A stretch of 47,002 nucleotides of DNA from Curvibacter soli (GTDB lineage Bacteria; Pseudomonadota; Gammaproteobacteria; Burkholderiales; Burkholderiaceae_C): contig NZ_JARGEN010000013.1 of NCBI RefSeq assembly GCF_029211125.1, positions 1 through 47,002 of the forward strand, given 5' to 3'. Position 1 is the first letter of the stretch; each line of letters opens with the position of its first letter. Positions 10,637 to 17,941 of the stretch are shown here, piece by piece. The notes beneath the pieces are model-generated. The model was not told the DNA's origin, searched no databases, and was given only the letters and a program-made list of their open reading frames with translations. Made by a program: the position numbers and the translations under genes.

Positions 10637-10831
10637 ATGTCCCTCAAGATCATCGCTTCCACCTGCACCGGCTGCTCCGCCTGCGAGCCCGAGTGCCCCA
10701 ACGTCGCCATCCGCGAAAAAAACGGCGTCTTCGTCATCGACCCCAACAAGTGCACCGAGTGCGAGGGGCAGTTCGACGATCCGCAGTGCGTTTCGGTATG
10801 CCCGGTGGATGGCTGCATCGTCAAGGCATGA
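10637..10831 (+). CDS. fdxN: 2x[4Fe-4S] ferredoxin FdxN
   Basis: This 64-residue bacterial-type ferredoxin has two cluster motifs. The first is [12 protein letters not shown]. The second is C-x2-C-x8-C-x3-C-P ([18 protein letters not shown]), with the insertion between the cysteines that is typical of nifB-linked FdxN. It is thought to deliver electrons for NifB-co synthesis. It lies 35 bases after nifB with AAGGAG upstream of the ATG, so it is cotranscribed and well translated. Confidence 0.92.
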   Translation: MSLKIIASTCTGCSACEPECPNVAIREKNGVFVIDPNKCTECEGQFDDPQCVSVCPVDGCIVKA

Positions 10832-10879
10832 GGCCCACCCCCACCCCCATCCCTTGTTGACCCCTGGAGACGACTGGCC

Positions 10880-11287
10880 ATGCTGCCCAACCTGACTATC
10901 ACCCCCGCCGCCGAGAAGTTCATGCGCCGCATCGTGCGCTTTTCCGGCCTTCCCGATGGCGCGGGCTTTCGCCTGACCGTGAGCGCTGGCGGCTGCTCGG
11001 GCTACAACGCCGAGTTCAGCGCCGAGGCGGCGCCGCAGCCGGGCGAAGAAACACTGGAGGTCAACGGCCTGCGCGTTTTCCTGCCGGCCGAAAGCCGCCT
11101 CATGCTCGATGGCGTGACCATGGACTTCGCCGACACGCCCACCAAGTCGGGCCTGACCTTTGTCAGCCCGAACCAGGCGGCGTGCGGCTGCAGCAGCAGT
11201 GCCGAAGCCGGGCCGCCCGGCATCGCGAAGATCGACATCGGCGCGATCGGGCGTGGCCGCCCGGTGGCGCCGACGCTGATTTCCTGA
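10880..11287 (+). CDS. Nif-linked A-type Fe-S protein (IscA-nif)
   Basis: This 135-residue HesB/IscA-family protein has Cys38 in AGGCSGYNAE and a C-terminal ACGCSSS pair. About 25 residues follow the last cysteine (to PTLIS), longer than ordinary IscA. It is the third A-type carrier in the window, after the two in the isc operon. In diazotrophs an A-type gene next to nifB, nifS or nifU is common and is thought to load clusters into nitrogenase proteins. It lies 48 bases after fdxN with a TGGAGAC ribosome site. Confidence 0.88.
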   Translation: MLPNLTITPAAEKFMRRIVRFSGLPDGAGFRLTVSAGGCSGYNAEFSAEAAPQPGEETLEVNGLRVFLPAESRLMLDGVTMDFADTPTKSGLTFVSPNQAACGCSSSAEAGPPGIAKIDIGAIGRGRPVAPTLIS

Positions 11288-11304
11288 ACACCCCGGGGAT
11301 ATCC

Positions 11305-11877
11305 ATGGAAACGACCAGCCTGGGCTTGCACGACGCGGCGGCAGCTTTTGCCGATACCGTCATCGGCGGCGGGCTGAGCCCGCAGGCCAGTGCCTTGATT
11401 GCCCAGGCCGGACTGCTGCGGCACCGCCCGGAGGAAGCACTGCCGCTGCTGGAGCGTGCCCGCGCCGCCGCGCCGCGCCATCCCGTACCGCTGATCGCGC
11501 TGTATCGCTTCCACTTCTATGGTCATCGGCTTGGCCAAGCGCGGGCCGCTGGCGAGGATGCGCTCGCAATCGCGCGCACGGCCCTCGGACCCGACTTCGG
11601 CGACGCCCCGCCCAGCGACGATGCGGCACGCCACGACGCCGCCGTGCGTTTCTACCTCTTCACACTCAAAGGCCTGGCCTACCTGAACCTGCGTCTGGGC
11701 GACCTCGACGATGCGCGCCTGATGCTGGGTGAACTGCGCCGGCTCGACCCGCAGGACCACGTGGGCGGGGCCTTGCTCTCGCACGTGCTGGCGCGCCACG
11801 AGGAAGGCGAAGACATGGAGATGGGCGAATCGCTGCCCGCCCACCCGGCGCGCGGCTGGGATGGAGCGGCGCGATGA
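11305..11877 (+). CDS. TPR-like nif-cluster protein of unknown function
   Basis: This protein of 190 residues is mostly helical. It contains TPR-like helical pairs (for example ALPLLERARAAAPRHPVPLIAL and LAYLNLRLGDLDDARLMLGELRRLDP), so it probably mediates protein-protein contacts. No signal peptide or catalytic motif is visible. The start at 11305 is the first ATG after the preceding gene and has GGGGAT upstream. Its stop overlaps the long open frame of the LRV gene that follows. Position between the IscA-nif gene and the LRV gene suggests a role in nitrogenase assembly; this is inference. Confidence 0.75.
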   Translation: METTSLGLHDAAAAFADTVIGGGLSPQASALIAQAGLLRHRPEEALPLLERARAAAPRHPVPLIALYRFHFYGHRLGQARAAGEDALAIARTALGPDFGDAPPSDDAARHDAAVRFYLFTLKGLAYLNLRLGDLDDARLMLGELRRLDPQDHVGGALLSHVLARHEEGEDMEMGESLPAHPARGWDGAAR

Positions 11878-11939
11878 GCCCCCGGCCGGTCGTTCCGAAG
11901 GGGGGCTCGTGCCGCAGTGCACGGCACGGAGGTCATGCG

Positions 11940-12731
11940 ATGACTGTCGCCGCGCGCGCCCCGGCGGGCGACATCCCGCCGCTGCACTGGCAGGGCGGCC
12001 CGGTGGACTGTGCCGCGTGCGACTACGCCGGGCTGCGCGAACTGCCCGGCGAGCAGGGCTGCGAGCCGGGCCATGCCTGCATGCAGGATGCCTACGCGCG
12101 CCGCATCGACCGCTTCTTCCGCTGGCATCCGCAACTCAGTGATGCGCAGTTGGCGCATCCCTATTTCGAGGTGCGCGCCATCGCCGCGCGCCATGCCAGC
12201 GTGTTCCGGCTTGCAGCACTGGCAGGCGACCCGGACGAAACCGTGCGCCTGCAGATCGCGCTGCGTCTGCCGCTGGCCCAACTGGCGCGGCTGGCCGGCG
12301 ACCCGCACCGCGAGGTGCGCATCCGCGTCGCGCAGCGCGTCGAGCCTGCCGTGCTGGCGACGATGCGCAACGACCCCGACTACGGCGTGCGCGAGCTGGT
12401 CGCGCGCCGGCTCCCCCTGGCCATCCTGCCGACCATGGCGAGCGATCCCGACCGCGCCGTGCGCATGCGCGTGGCGCAGCGGCTGGAGATGCCCGCGCTG
12501 CTGGCAATGGCCGGCGATCCGGAGCCCGAGGTGCGGCGCATCGTGGCCGAGCGACTGCCCGCGCCGCTGCTCTCGCGCATGGCCGCCGACGCCGACTGGC
12601 GCGTGCGCTGGGAAGTGGCACAGCGCGCCGACGCGGCAGTGCTCAGCCTGCTGCAGGACGACGAAGACACCGAGGTCCGCCGTGCGGCGCGCGAGCGCGC
12701 AAACACCTTCGCAGGAGTTGCCCATGGCTGA
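11940..12731 (+). CDS. 4Fe-4S leucine-rich repeat variant (LRV) protein
   Basis: This 263-residue protein has an N-terminal cysteine set (CAACDYAGLRELPGEQGCEPGHACM, about residues 22-46) followed by about eight 24-residue helical repeats of the LRV type (for example AALAGDPDETVRLQIALRLP, ARLAGDPHREVRIRVAQRV). This matches the LRV protein encoded near nif genes of Azotobacter, which binds a 4Fe-4S cluster. Its exact function is unsettled. The start at 11940 has GGAGG seven bases upstream; an in-frame ATG at 11874 would overlap the preceding stop and add 22 unconserved-looking residues. Confidence 0.85.
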   Translation: MTVAARAPAGDIPPLHWQGGPVDCAACDYAGLRELPGEQGCEPGHACMQDAYARRIDRFFRWHPQLSDAQLAHPYFEVRAIAARHASVFRLAALAGDPDETVRLQIALRLPLAQLARLAGDPHREVRIRVAQRVEPAVLATMRNDPDYGVRELVARRLPLAILPTMASDPDRAVRMRVAQRLEMPALLAMAGDPEPEVRRIVAERLPAPLLSRMAADADWRVRWEVAQRADAAVLSLLQDDEDTEVRRAARERANTFAGVAHG

Positions 12732-13089
12732 CATCAACCGCGACGACGACGTGATCGAGATCGCCTTCCCGCCGCGCTTCAGCTATGGCGAGCGCGTGGT
12801 TGCCCGATCGGTGATCCGCAACGACGGCACCTACAACGGCAAGGACATCGGCGAGGTGCTGGTGAACAGGGGTGAGATCGGCTACGTCACCAACATCAAT
12901 ACCTTCCTGCAGCAGTTCTATATCTACGCGGTGGACTTCGTCGATTCCGGCCACCGCGTCGGCATGCGCGCCAAGGAACTGTGCACCCTGGACAAGCTGC
13001 CCGAGGACGTGCTGGGCCAGTTGGGCGAGAAGGCCGCGTCGCTGCGCGGTCTCGGCAAGTCCAGGGCACCCCGGGAGAACCAGGAATGA
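12724..13089 (+). CDS. nifZ: Nitrogen fixation protein NifZ
   Basis: This 121-residue protein has the NifZ core, with FSYGERVVARSVIRNDGTY, GEVLVNRGEIGYVTNI and FLQQFYIYAVDFVDSGHRVGMRAKEL. NifZ assists maturation of the P-cluster of NifDK in Azotobacter. It starts inside the end of the LRV gene (8-base overlap), suggesting translational coupling. Its stop overlaps the start of the second NifZ-type gene. The C-terminal 35 residues are charged and less conserved. Confidence 0.9.
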   Translation: MADINRDDDVIEIAFPPRFSYGERVVARSVIRNDGTYNGKDIGEVLVNRGEIGYVTNINTFLQQFYIYAVDFVDSGHRVGMRAKELCTLDKLPEDVLGQLGEKAASLRGLGKSRAPRENQE

Positions 13090-13370
13090 ACGGCCTACCC
13101 ATCGAACCGCGCGGCGCCCTGTATGCCTGGGGCCAGCGCGTCATTGCACTGGACGATCTGGTCAACGACGGGAGCCATCCCGCGCGGCCTGCCGGCGCCG
13201 TGCTGGCCGTGCAGGGCGCGGTCGGCGAGATCGTCAACGTGGGCCATGCGACGCAGCAGAACGAACCGGTCTACCTGGTGGAGTTCGGCGGCTGCGTCAT
13301 CGGCTGCATGGAAGAGGAAATTGCCCCAGCGCCCCCCGGGCTGCTGCCTGAAACCGGGGGCGAGGAATGA
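13086..13370 (+). CDS. Second NifZ-type protein
   Basis: This small protein of 94 residues has the same beta-rich layout as NifZ: a YAWGQRVIALDDLVNDGSHP segment, then GAVGEIVNVGHATQQNEPVYLVEFGG, and a final GCVIGCMEEEI. It lacks the aromatic QQFYIY part of NifZ. ATGA overlaps join it to nifZ before and to the next gene after, so the three are translated as a unit. Tandem NifZ-type genes occur in other diazotrophs; whether the second acts on P-clusters is unknown. Confidence 0.75.
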   Translation: MNGLPIEPRGALYAWGQRVIALDDLVNDGSHPARPAGAVLAVQGAVGEIVNVGHATQQNEPVYLVEFGGCVIGCMEEEIAPAPPGLLPETGGEE

Positions 13371-13744
13371 ACCCGGCCATTGCCGCCCCTTCAGGAGGCA
13401 GGGTGCTGGACCTCATGCAGCAGCGGCTCGAGCGTGCGCTGCGCCAGCGTGTGCGCTACCGGTACGTGCGTCCGCGCGTGCTGCGCGAAGGCGAGGCCTT
13501 CCGCATCGAAAGCCCGTGCTGCTCGCGCAACGTCGACCCGGCTGGCGGCGTGATCGACATCGCGCTGCTGGTCCCCGGTACGCCGCGCGCCTCGCGCCGC
13601 CAGCCGGGCCGGGTGGTGCAGAACTGGCGCTTGTTCGCCCGCGACCACGCCAACGGCACCTGGGTCGCGCAGGATGAAAGCGACCAGCTCGACGAACTGA
13701 TGGACGTGCTGTGCGTGGACGCGCAGCGCATCTACTGGCCTTGA
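13367..13744 (+). CDS. Conserved nif-operon protein of unknown function
   Basis: I do not recognise a named family for this 125-residue protein. Visible features are a basic helix at residues 15-40, a cysteine pair in IESPCCSRNVD, a repetitive Arg-rich loop and an acidic C-terminus (DESDQLDELMDVLCVD) ending in YWP. The Cys-Cys pair might bind metal or a redox partner. It starts within the end of the second NifZ-type gene (ATGA), so it is part of the same transcription unit and probably a maturation accessory. Confidence 0.65.
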   Translation: MNPAIAAPSGGRVLDLMQQRLERALRQRVRYRYVRPRVLREGEAFRIESPCCSRNVDPAGGVIDIALLVPGTPRASRRQPGRVVQNWRLFARDHANGTWVAQDESDQLDELMDVLCVDAQRIYWP

Positions 13745-13832
13745 AATGAAACACACCCCAAGCGCCTTCGGCGCCTCTCTGGGGCTGGACCGGTTTTGTC
13801 CGTCATGGCCTTGCGCCGGCGTGGTGGGCCGT

Positions 13833-13844
13833 TGAGAGGCTGAG
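13833..13844 (+). repeat. TGAGAGGCTGAG 12-mer before nifS
   Basis: An exact copy of the 12-mer that ends the hairpin elements at 22.9 and 41.2 kb sits 5 bases before the nifS ATG, where its GAGG/AGGG may double as the ribosome-binding site. Confidence 0.45.
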
Positions 13845-13848
13845 GGAT

Positions 13849-15024
13849 ATGCAAGCCATGGCGATTTACCTCGACCACAACGCCACCACGCCGCCCGCGC
13901 CGGCGGTCGTCGAGGCCATGATGTCGGTGTTTTCCGGACTGTGGGCCAACGCTTCGTCGCAACACGGTCCGGGGCAGGAGGCCAAGCGTGCCCTGGGTGC
14001 CGCGCGCGCAGCCACGGCGCGCGCGCTCGGCTGCAAGCCGGTGGAAGTGGTCTATACCAGCGGCGCCACGGAATCCAACCACTTGGCGGTGCGCGGCCTG
14101 CTGGCTGCGGCGGCGCCGATGCGCCGGCGCGCCGTGTTCAGCAGCGTCGAGCATGCCGGCCACCTGAAGCTGGCGCGCACGCTGGCCGAGGGCGGTGTGT
14201 CAGTGGATTTCATCCCCGTGCATGGCGACGGCACGCTCGACCTTGGTGCGGCTGCCGCATTGATCGGTCCCGACGTGGCGCTGGTCTCGCTCATGGCCGC
14301 CAACAACGAGACCGGCGTGCTGATGCCCGTGGCTGAAGTCGCCGCGCTGGCGCAGGCGGCTGGCGCACGACTGCATGTGGACGCTACGCAGTTCATCGGC
14401 AAGCTGCCCTTCGATTTTGCGGCCTGCGGCGCGGACGCCGTGTCGCTCTCGGCGCACAAGTTCCAGGGCCCCAAGGGCGTGGGGGCGCTGCTGCTGCGCC
14501 AGGGGGTTTGCCTGGCTCCGCAGACGCTGGGCAGCCAGGAGCGCAACCGGCGCGGCGGCACCGAGAACCTGCCGGGCATCGTCGGCATGGCAGCGGCGCT
14601 GGAGCAACTGGGCGGGACTGCCGGCGTGGCTGCAGAGGCCGAGCGCCTGGCTGCTCTGCGCGATGCGCTGGAGCAGGGTCTCGCGCGGGCGCTGCCAGCC
14701 CTGCACGTCTGGGCGCAGGGCGCGCCGCGCCTGCCCGGAACCAGCTACCTGCGCTTCGGGCGGCTGCCGGCCGAGGTCGTGCTCAACCGGCTCGAACGCC
14801 TGAGCGTCGCCGCCTCGTCGGGCGCGGCATGTTCCTCGGGCGGCAGCGAGCCGTCCCCTGTATTGACCGCGATGGGCGTGCCGCCGGACGAGGCATTGGC
14901 CGCCGTGCGCCTGTCGCTGGGCCGCACCACTACCAGGGAGGACGTGGATTACCTGCTGGCCGCACTGCCGCCGCTGCTGGAGCCGCTGCTTCGACAAGCA
15001 GCGGAAACGGCCGTCGCTGCATGA
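13849..15024 (+). CDS. nifS: Cysteine desulfurase NifS
   Basis: This 391-residue class-V PLP enzyme supplies sulfur for nitrogenase clusters. Visible are IYLDHNATTPP at the N-terminus, SGATESNHLAVRG, the PLP lysine in SLSAHKFQGPKG and the active cysteine in SSGAACSSGGSEPSPVL. It is shorter at the C-terminus than IscS at 4411. No nifU follows, so it may donate to the IscU encoded at 3921 or to an unlinked scaffold. An ATG at 13858 is an alternative start; 13849 is closer to the AGGG ribosome site. Confidence 0.93.
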   Translation: MQAMAIYLDHNATTPPAPAVVEAMMSVFSGLWANASSQHGPGQEAKRALGAARAATARALGCKPVEVVYTSGATESNHLAVRGLLAAAAPMRRRAVFSSVEHAGHLKLARTLAEGGVSVDFIPVHGDGTLDLGAAAALIGPDVALVSLMAANNETGVLMPVAEVAALAQAAGARLHVDATQFIGKLPFDFAACGADAVSLSAHKFQGPKGVGALLLRQGVCLAPQTLGSQERNRRGGTENLPGIVGMAAALEQLGGTAGVAAEAERLAALRDALEQGLARALPALHVWAQGAPRLPGTSYLRFGRLPAEVVLNRLERLSVAASSGAACSSGGSEPSPVLTAMGVPPDEALAAVRLSLGRTTTREDVDYLLAALPPLLEPLLRQAAETAVAA

Positions 15025-15065
15025 GCCCGAGTACTGCCCGCCTTTCCCACCCTCCGGAGCCGACG

Positions 15066-15284
15066 ATGAAAGTGATGATCCGCAAAGACAGCAAGGGCGC
15101 GCTGAGCGCCTACGTGCCCAAGAAAGACCTGGAGGAGCCGATCATCTCGATGGTCCAGCCCGGCATGTGGGGCGGCCTGGTCACGCTCGGCAATGGCTGG
15201 CAGCTCGACCTGCCGGCGATGCCCGAAGGCACGTCGCTGCCGATCACGGTGGAAGCGCGCCGCATCGCCGGCGACGCCGACTGA
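15066..15284 (+). CDS. nifT: Nitrogen fixation protein NifT
   Basis: This 72-residue NifT/FixU-family protein has the conserved MKVMIRKDSKGALSAYVPKKDLEE start and the core WGGLVTLGNGWQLDLP. Loss of NifT has little phenotype in the organisms studied, and the function is unknown. It lies 41 bases after nifS with GGAG before the ATG. Confidence 0.88.
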   Translation: MKVMIRKDSKGALSAYVPKKDLEEPIISMVQPGMWGGLVTLGNGWQLDLPAMPEGTSLPITVEARRIAGDAD

Positions 15285-15296
15285 AAAGGGCGCGCC

Positions 15297-15557
15297 ATGG
15301 CAGTGACGGCCGAACAACTGAGCGCCGCCGGCGAGGTGGTCGGCGCAGCGCCCACGCTGCGCGATGCCGCGGCGCAGTGGCGCGAGCGCCATCCCGCGGT
15401 GCGCGCAATCGTGGTCGATGCCATGGACATGCGCGAGGAAACCCCCGCCTTGCGGCTCGGCGCGCGCAGCGTCTATCTTGCCGCTTCCAACGGCCACTGC
15501 TGGCATGTGACGCAGCAGCCGGAAGAAGCCACGGCGCTCATCCTGACCCAGGACTGA
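15297..15557 (+). CDS. Small conserved-looking protein after nifT
   Basis: I do not recognise a characterised family for this 86-residue protein. Residues 20-45 read like a helix-strand pair (LRDAAAQWRERHPAVRAIVVDAMDMREE), followed by strands (RSVYLAASNGHCWHVT), suggesting a small alpha/beta domain. It sits 12 bases after nifT and 2 bases before the DegT-like gene, so it is embedded in the operon and is very probably real. Confidence 0.65.
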   Translation: MAVTAEQLSAAGEVVGAAPTLRDAAAQWRERHPAVRAIVVDAMDMREETPALRLGARSVYLAASNGHCWHVTQQPEEATALILTQD

Positions 15558-15559
15558 CC

Positions 15560-16726
15560 ATGGACATCGACGCCATCTCCCTGTCCGAACCCGAATGCGG
15601 CAGGCGCGAGATCGAGCTCGTCAACGCCGTGCTCCACTCCACCCGCTGGAGCGATGGACCGATGCTCGAATCCTTCGAGCGCGCCTTTGCCGGCTGGACC
15701 GGGCGCCGGCATGCGGTGGCCGTGGGCAGCGGCACGCTGGGCACCTGGATCGCGCTGCGTGCCTGGGGCATCGGCCCGGACGACGAGGTGATCTGCGCCG
15801 CTCATGCCTGGCACCAGGTGGCGCAGGCCATCACGCTGGCCGGCGCCACCCCGGTGTTCGCCGACATCGATTATTGGAGCGGCTGCCTCAGCGCCGAGAA
15901 GGCCGCGTTGAAGATCGGCCCGAAGACGCGTGCCATATTGGCCGGCAACACCAACGGCCACCCGGCTGCCTGGGTCCCGCTGCGCGCGCTGGCCGATGCG
16001 CACGGCTTGAGGCTGATCGAGGACAGCACCGAGGCGCTGGGCTCGCGCTACCTGGGCAGGACTGTGGGCAGCTTCGGCGACGTGGCGGTGTTCGACTTCT
16101 CGCAGCCCTCGGCCCTGTGCACCGGCGAGGGCGGCATGCTGGTCACCGACGACGACGAGCTGGTGCACGAGCTGCGCTACCTGCGCCAGCGCCGCGTGGC
16201 CGACCGCAGCTCGCTTTCGGTCGGTTCGCGTGTGCCGCTGCAGGCCGGCATGAGCGAACTCACCGCCGCGCTGGGCCTGGCGCAGCTGGCCGGGCTCGAC
16301 GAGCGGCTGGCGGCGCGCAAGCAGGTAGAGGCCTGGTACCACGCCGAGATGCAGAGTTTCGAGGGCATCAAGCCGCCGTACCTGGCGGAGGATGTGGAGG
16401 AGGTGCACTGGATGCTCTACGTGGTGCATCTGGGCAAGCGCTTCACGCAGAGCGCGCGCAGCCAGATGATCGACGACCTGCGCGCCTGCGGTGTCGAGAC
16501 CGCCGCCTACAGCCACCCGCTGCACCGGCAGTTCTTCTACATGCAGGCCGCCGGCGACGCCATCGGCCGCAAGCGCGGCCTGCTGCCCGATACCGACCGC
16601 ATCGGCGACCGCGCGCTGGCGCTGCCGCTGCACACCCAGCTTGACGCGGACCAGGTCAAGTACATCGTCAAGACGCTGAAGGACACCGCCACCAACGTCG
16701 GTGCCGGCGCAGCCATCTACCTGTAA
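15560..16726 (+). CDS. DegT/DnrJ/EryC1-fold protein lacking the PLP lysine
   Basis: This 388-residue protein has the layout of DegT-family sugar aminotransferases: GSGTLGTWIALRA near the N-terminus, the PLP-ring aspartate in LIEDSTEALGS (Asp155) and the CTGEGGM motif (from 187). The position that normally holds the Schiff-base lysine (F-S-F-x-x-x-K-x-x-x-x-G-E-G-G) reads FDFSQPSALCTGEGG, with Ser184 instead. Ordinary transamination is therefore unlikely; it may be a PLP-binding regulator, a dehydratase-like enzyme or a structural partner. No sugar genes are nearby. It is in the nifS-nifT transcription unit. Confidence 0.8.
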   Translation: MDIDAISLSEPECGRREIELVNAVLHSTRWSDGPMLESFERAFAGWTGRRHAVAVGSGTLGTWIALRAWGIGPDDEVICAAHAWHQVAQAITLAGATPVFADIDYWSGCLSAEKAALKIGPKTRAILAGNTNGHPAAWVPLRALADAHGLRLIEDSTEALGSRYLGRTVGSFGDVAVFDFSQPSALCTGEGGMLVTDDDELVHELRYLRQRRVADRSSLSVGSRVPLQAGMSELTAALGLAQLAGLDERLAARKQVEAWYHAEMQSFEGIKPPYLAEDVEEVHWMLYVVHLGKRFTQSARSQMIDDLRACGVETAAYSHPLHRQFFYMQAAGDAIGRKRGLLPDTDRIGDRALALPLHTQLDADQVKYIVKTLKDTATNVGAGAAIYL

Positions 16727-16737
16727 GAAAGCGCCCC

Positions 16738-17583
16738 ATGAACACCCTCGTGCACGACATCGCCCGCCGACTCGACACCGGCGCCGTCATTCCCTACCTG
16801 GGGCCCGACATGCTCTCGCTGTGCGGCGGCGCCAAGGTGCCGGCCAATCCGCTGGCGCTGGCCGAGCTCATGACCGCCAAGGTCAGCGTGCCGCACAAGA
16901 TCCGCAAGCGGCTCACGCAGGCGGCGCAGTTCATCGAGAACTTCAAGCACCGCAAGTCGGTGGTGCAGCTCATGAACCAGGCCTTTGCCGCCGTGCCCGA
17001 ACCTTCGCCGCTGCATCGGGCGCTGGCCGCGAGCGGGGCCAGACTGTGGGTCGATGCCTGGTACGACGACACCTTCGCCGCCGCGCTGGCCCAGGTACGG
17101 CCCGAAGGCGACTGGGTGCAGATCCAGGGGCTGTCGCAGTCCGAGCATTTCGGCCAGTGGACCGGCGTGTATGCCGACGACGGCGAATTCCTGGCCGAGC
17201 TGCCGGTGGACGCGGGGCGCATCCTCTACAAGCCCATCGGCGGCCACGCGCCGGCGGGCAACTACCTGGTTTCCGACAGCGACTACGTCGAGGTGCTGAC
17301 CGAGATCGACATCCAGACGCCGATCCCGCAGATGGTGCAAAACTGGCGCAGCGGCCGCCACTTCCTGTTCCTGGGCTGCCGCTTCGACGACCAGCTCACG
17401 CGCAGCTTTGCGCGTCAGATCATGAAGCGATCCTCAGCCCTGCACTGGGCCGTGCTGCCCGAGGCGCCCACGCGCATGGAGGCGCGCTTCCTCGAAGAGC
17501 AAGGCATCACCCGCATCGACATGCCGCTCGCGCGGTTCGCCGAAGCGCTGGTGGACGCGCTGCAGCCGGCGGTGCCTGCCTGA
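16738..17583 (+). CDS. SIR2-like domain protein
   Basis: This 281-residue protein resembles the SIR2-like superfamily. It has an N-terminal glycine segment (GAVIPYLGPDM, about residues 15-25) and an internal IGGHAPAGNYLVSDSDYVE in the place of the catalytic HG...D region. A late RHFLFLGCRFDDQLTRSFARQIM is typical of the NAD-fold end of SIR2-like proteins. The canonical GAGIS and catalytic His-Gly are not exactly conserved, so deacylase or NADase activity is uncertain. The gene is 11 bases after the DegT-like gene. SIR2-like proteins in defence islands are a different context; here all neighbours are nif genes. Confidence 0.65.
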   Translation: MNTLVHDIARRLDTGAVIPYLGPDMLSLCGGAKVPANPLALAELMTAKVSVPHKIRKRLTQAAQFIENFKHRKSVVQLMNQAFAAVPEPSPLHRALAASGARLWVDAWYDDTFAAALAQVRPEGDWVQIQGLSQSEHFGQWTGVYADDGEFLAELPVDAGRILYKPIGGHAPAGNYLVSDSDYVEVLTEIDIQTPIPQMVQNWRSGRHFLFLGCRFDDQLTRSFARQIMKRSSALHWAVLPEAPTRMEARFLEEQGITRIDMPLARFAEALVDALQPAVPA

Positions 17584-17620
17584 AACTTTCTTTTTCAACC
17601 CCAACCACGATCCAACGACC

Positions 17621-17941
17621 ATGAGCGAAGCAAGCACCACCACCACCACGACCGTGACCGTCATGCCCTCGGGCCAGACCTACGAGGCCACGCCCGGCAT
17701 CACGCTGCTCGAGGCATTGCGCCGCGCCGGCGTGCTGAACCACGAATGCGACGGCGGCGCGAAGTGCACCGACCTGTGCCACCTGTTCGTGCTCGAAGGA
17801 CGCAAGAGCCTGTCGAAGACCACGCGCGAAGAAAACGAACGGCTCGACGCCATCGTCGGCGTCGGCTCCAAGTCGCGCCTGGCCTGCCGGGCGGTGCTGG
17901 GCGAGGAGCCCGTGACCGTCGAACTGCTGACCTTCGTCTGA
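17621..17941 (+). CDS. 2Fe-2S ferredoxin, nif-linked
   Basis: This 106-residue plant-type [2Fe-2S] ferredoxin has candidate ligands Cys43, Cys49, Cys53 and Cys89. The spacing is C-x5-C-x3-C-x35-C, one residue longer than the common C-x5-C-x2-C of the Isc ferredoxin at 734. A threonine-rich N-terminus precedes the fold. Its stop overlaps the ATG of the next gene (ATGA), which encodes a flavoprotein, so the two may form an electron-transfer pair. The start at 17621 follows a 37-base gap. Confidence 0.82.
   Translation: MSEASTTTTTTVTVMPSGQTYEATPGITLLEALRRAGVLNHECDGGAKCTDLCHLFVLEGRKSLSKTTREENERLDAIVGVGSKSRLACRAVLGEEPVTVELLTFV

Noticed and set aside
13806-13821. GG-N10-GC match (TGGCCTTGCGCCGGCG) before nifS
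   Set aside because: It lacks the CAC and TTGC parts of the consensus and lies in GC-rich DNA where such spacing arises easily; nifS is more likely read from the nifB promoter.
16738-17583. Antiphage defence role for the SIR2-like gene
   Set aside because: No defence partners are adjacent; it is embedded in a nif operon with 11-37 base gaps.
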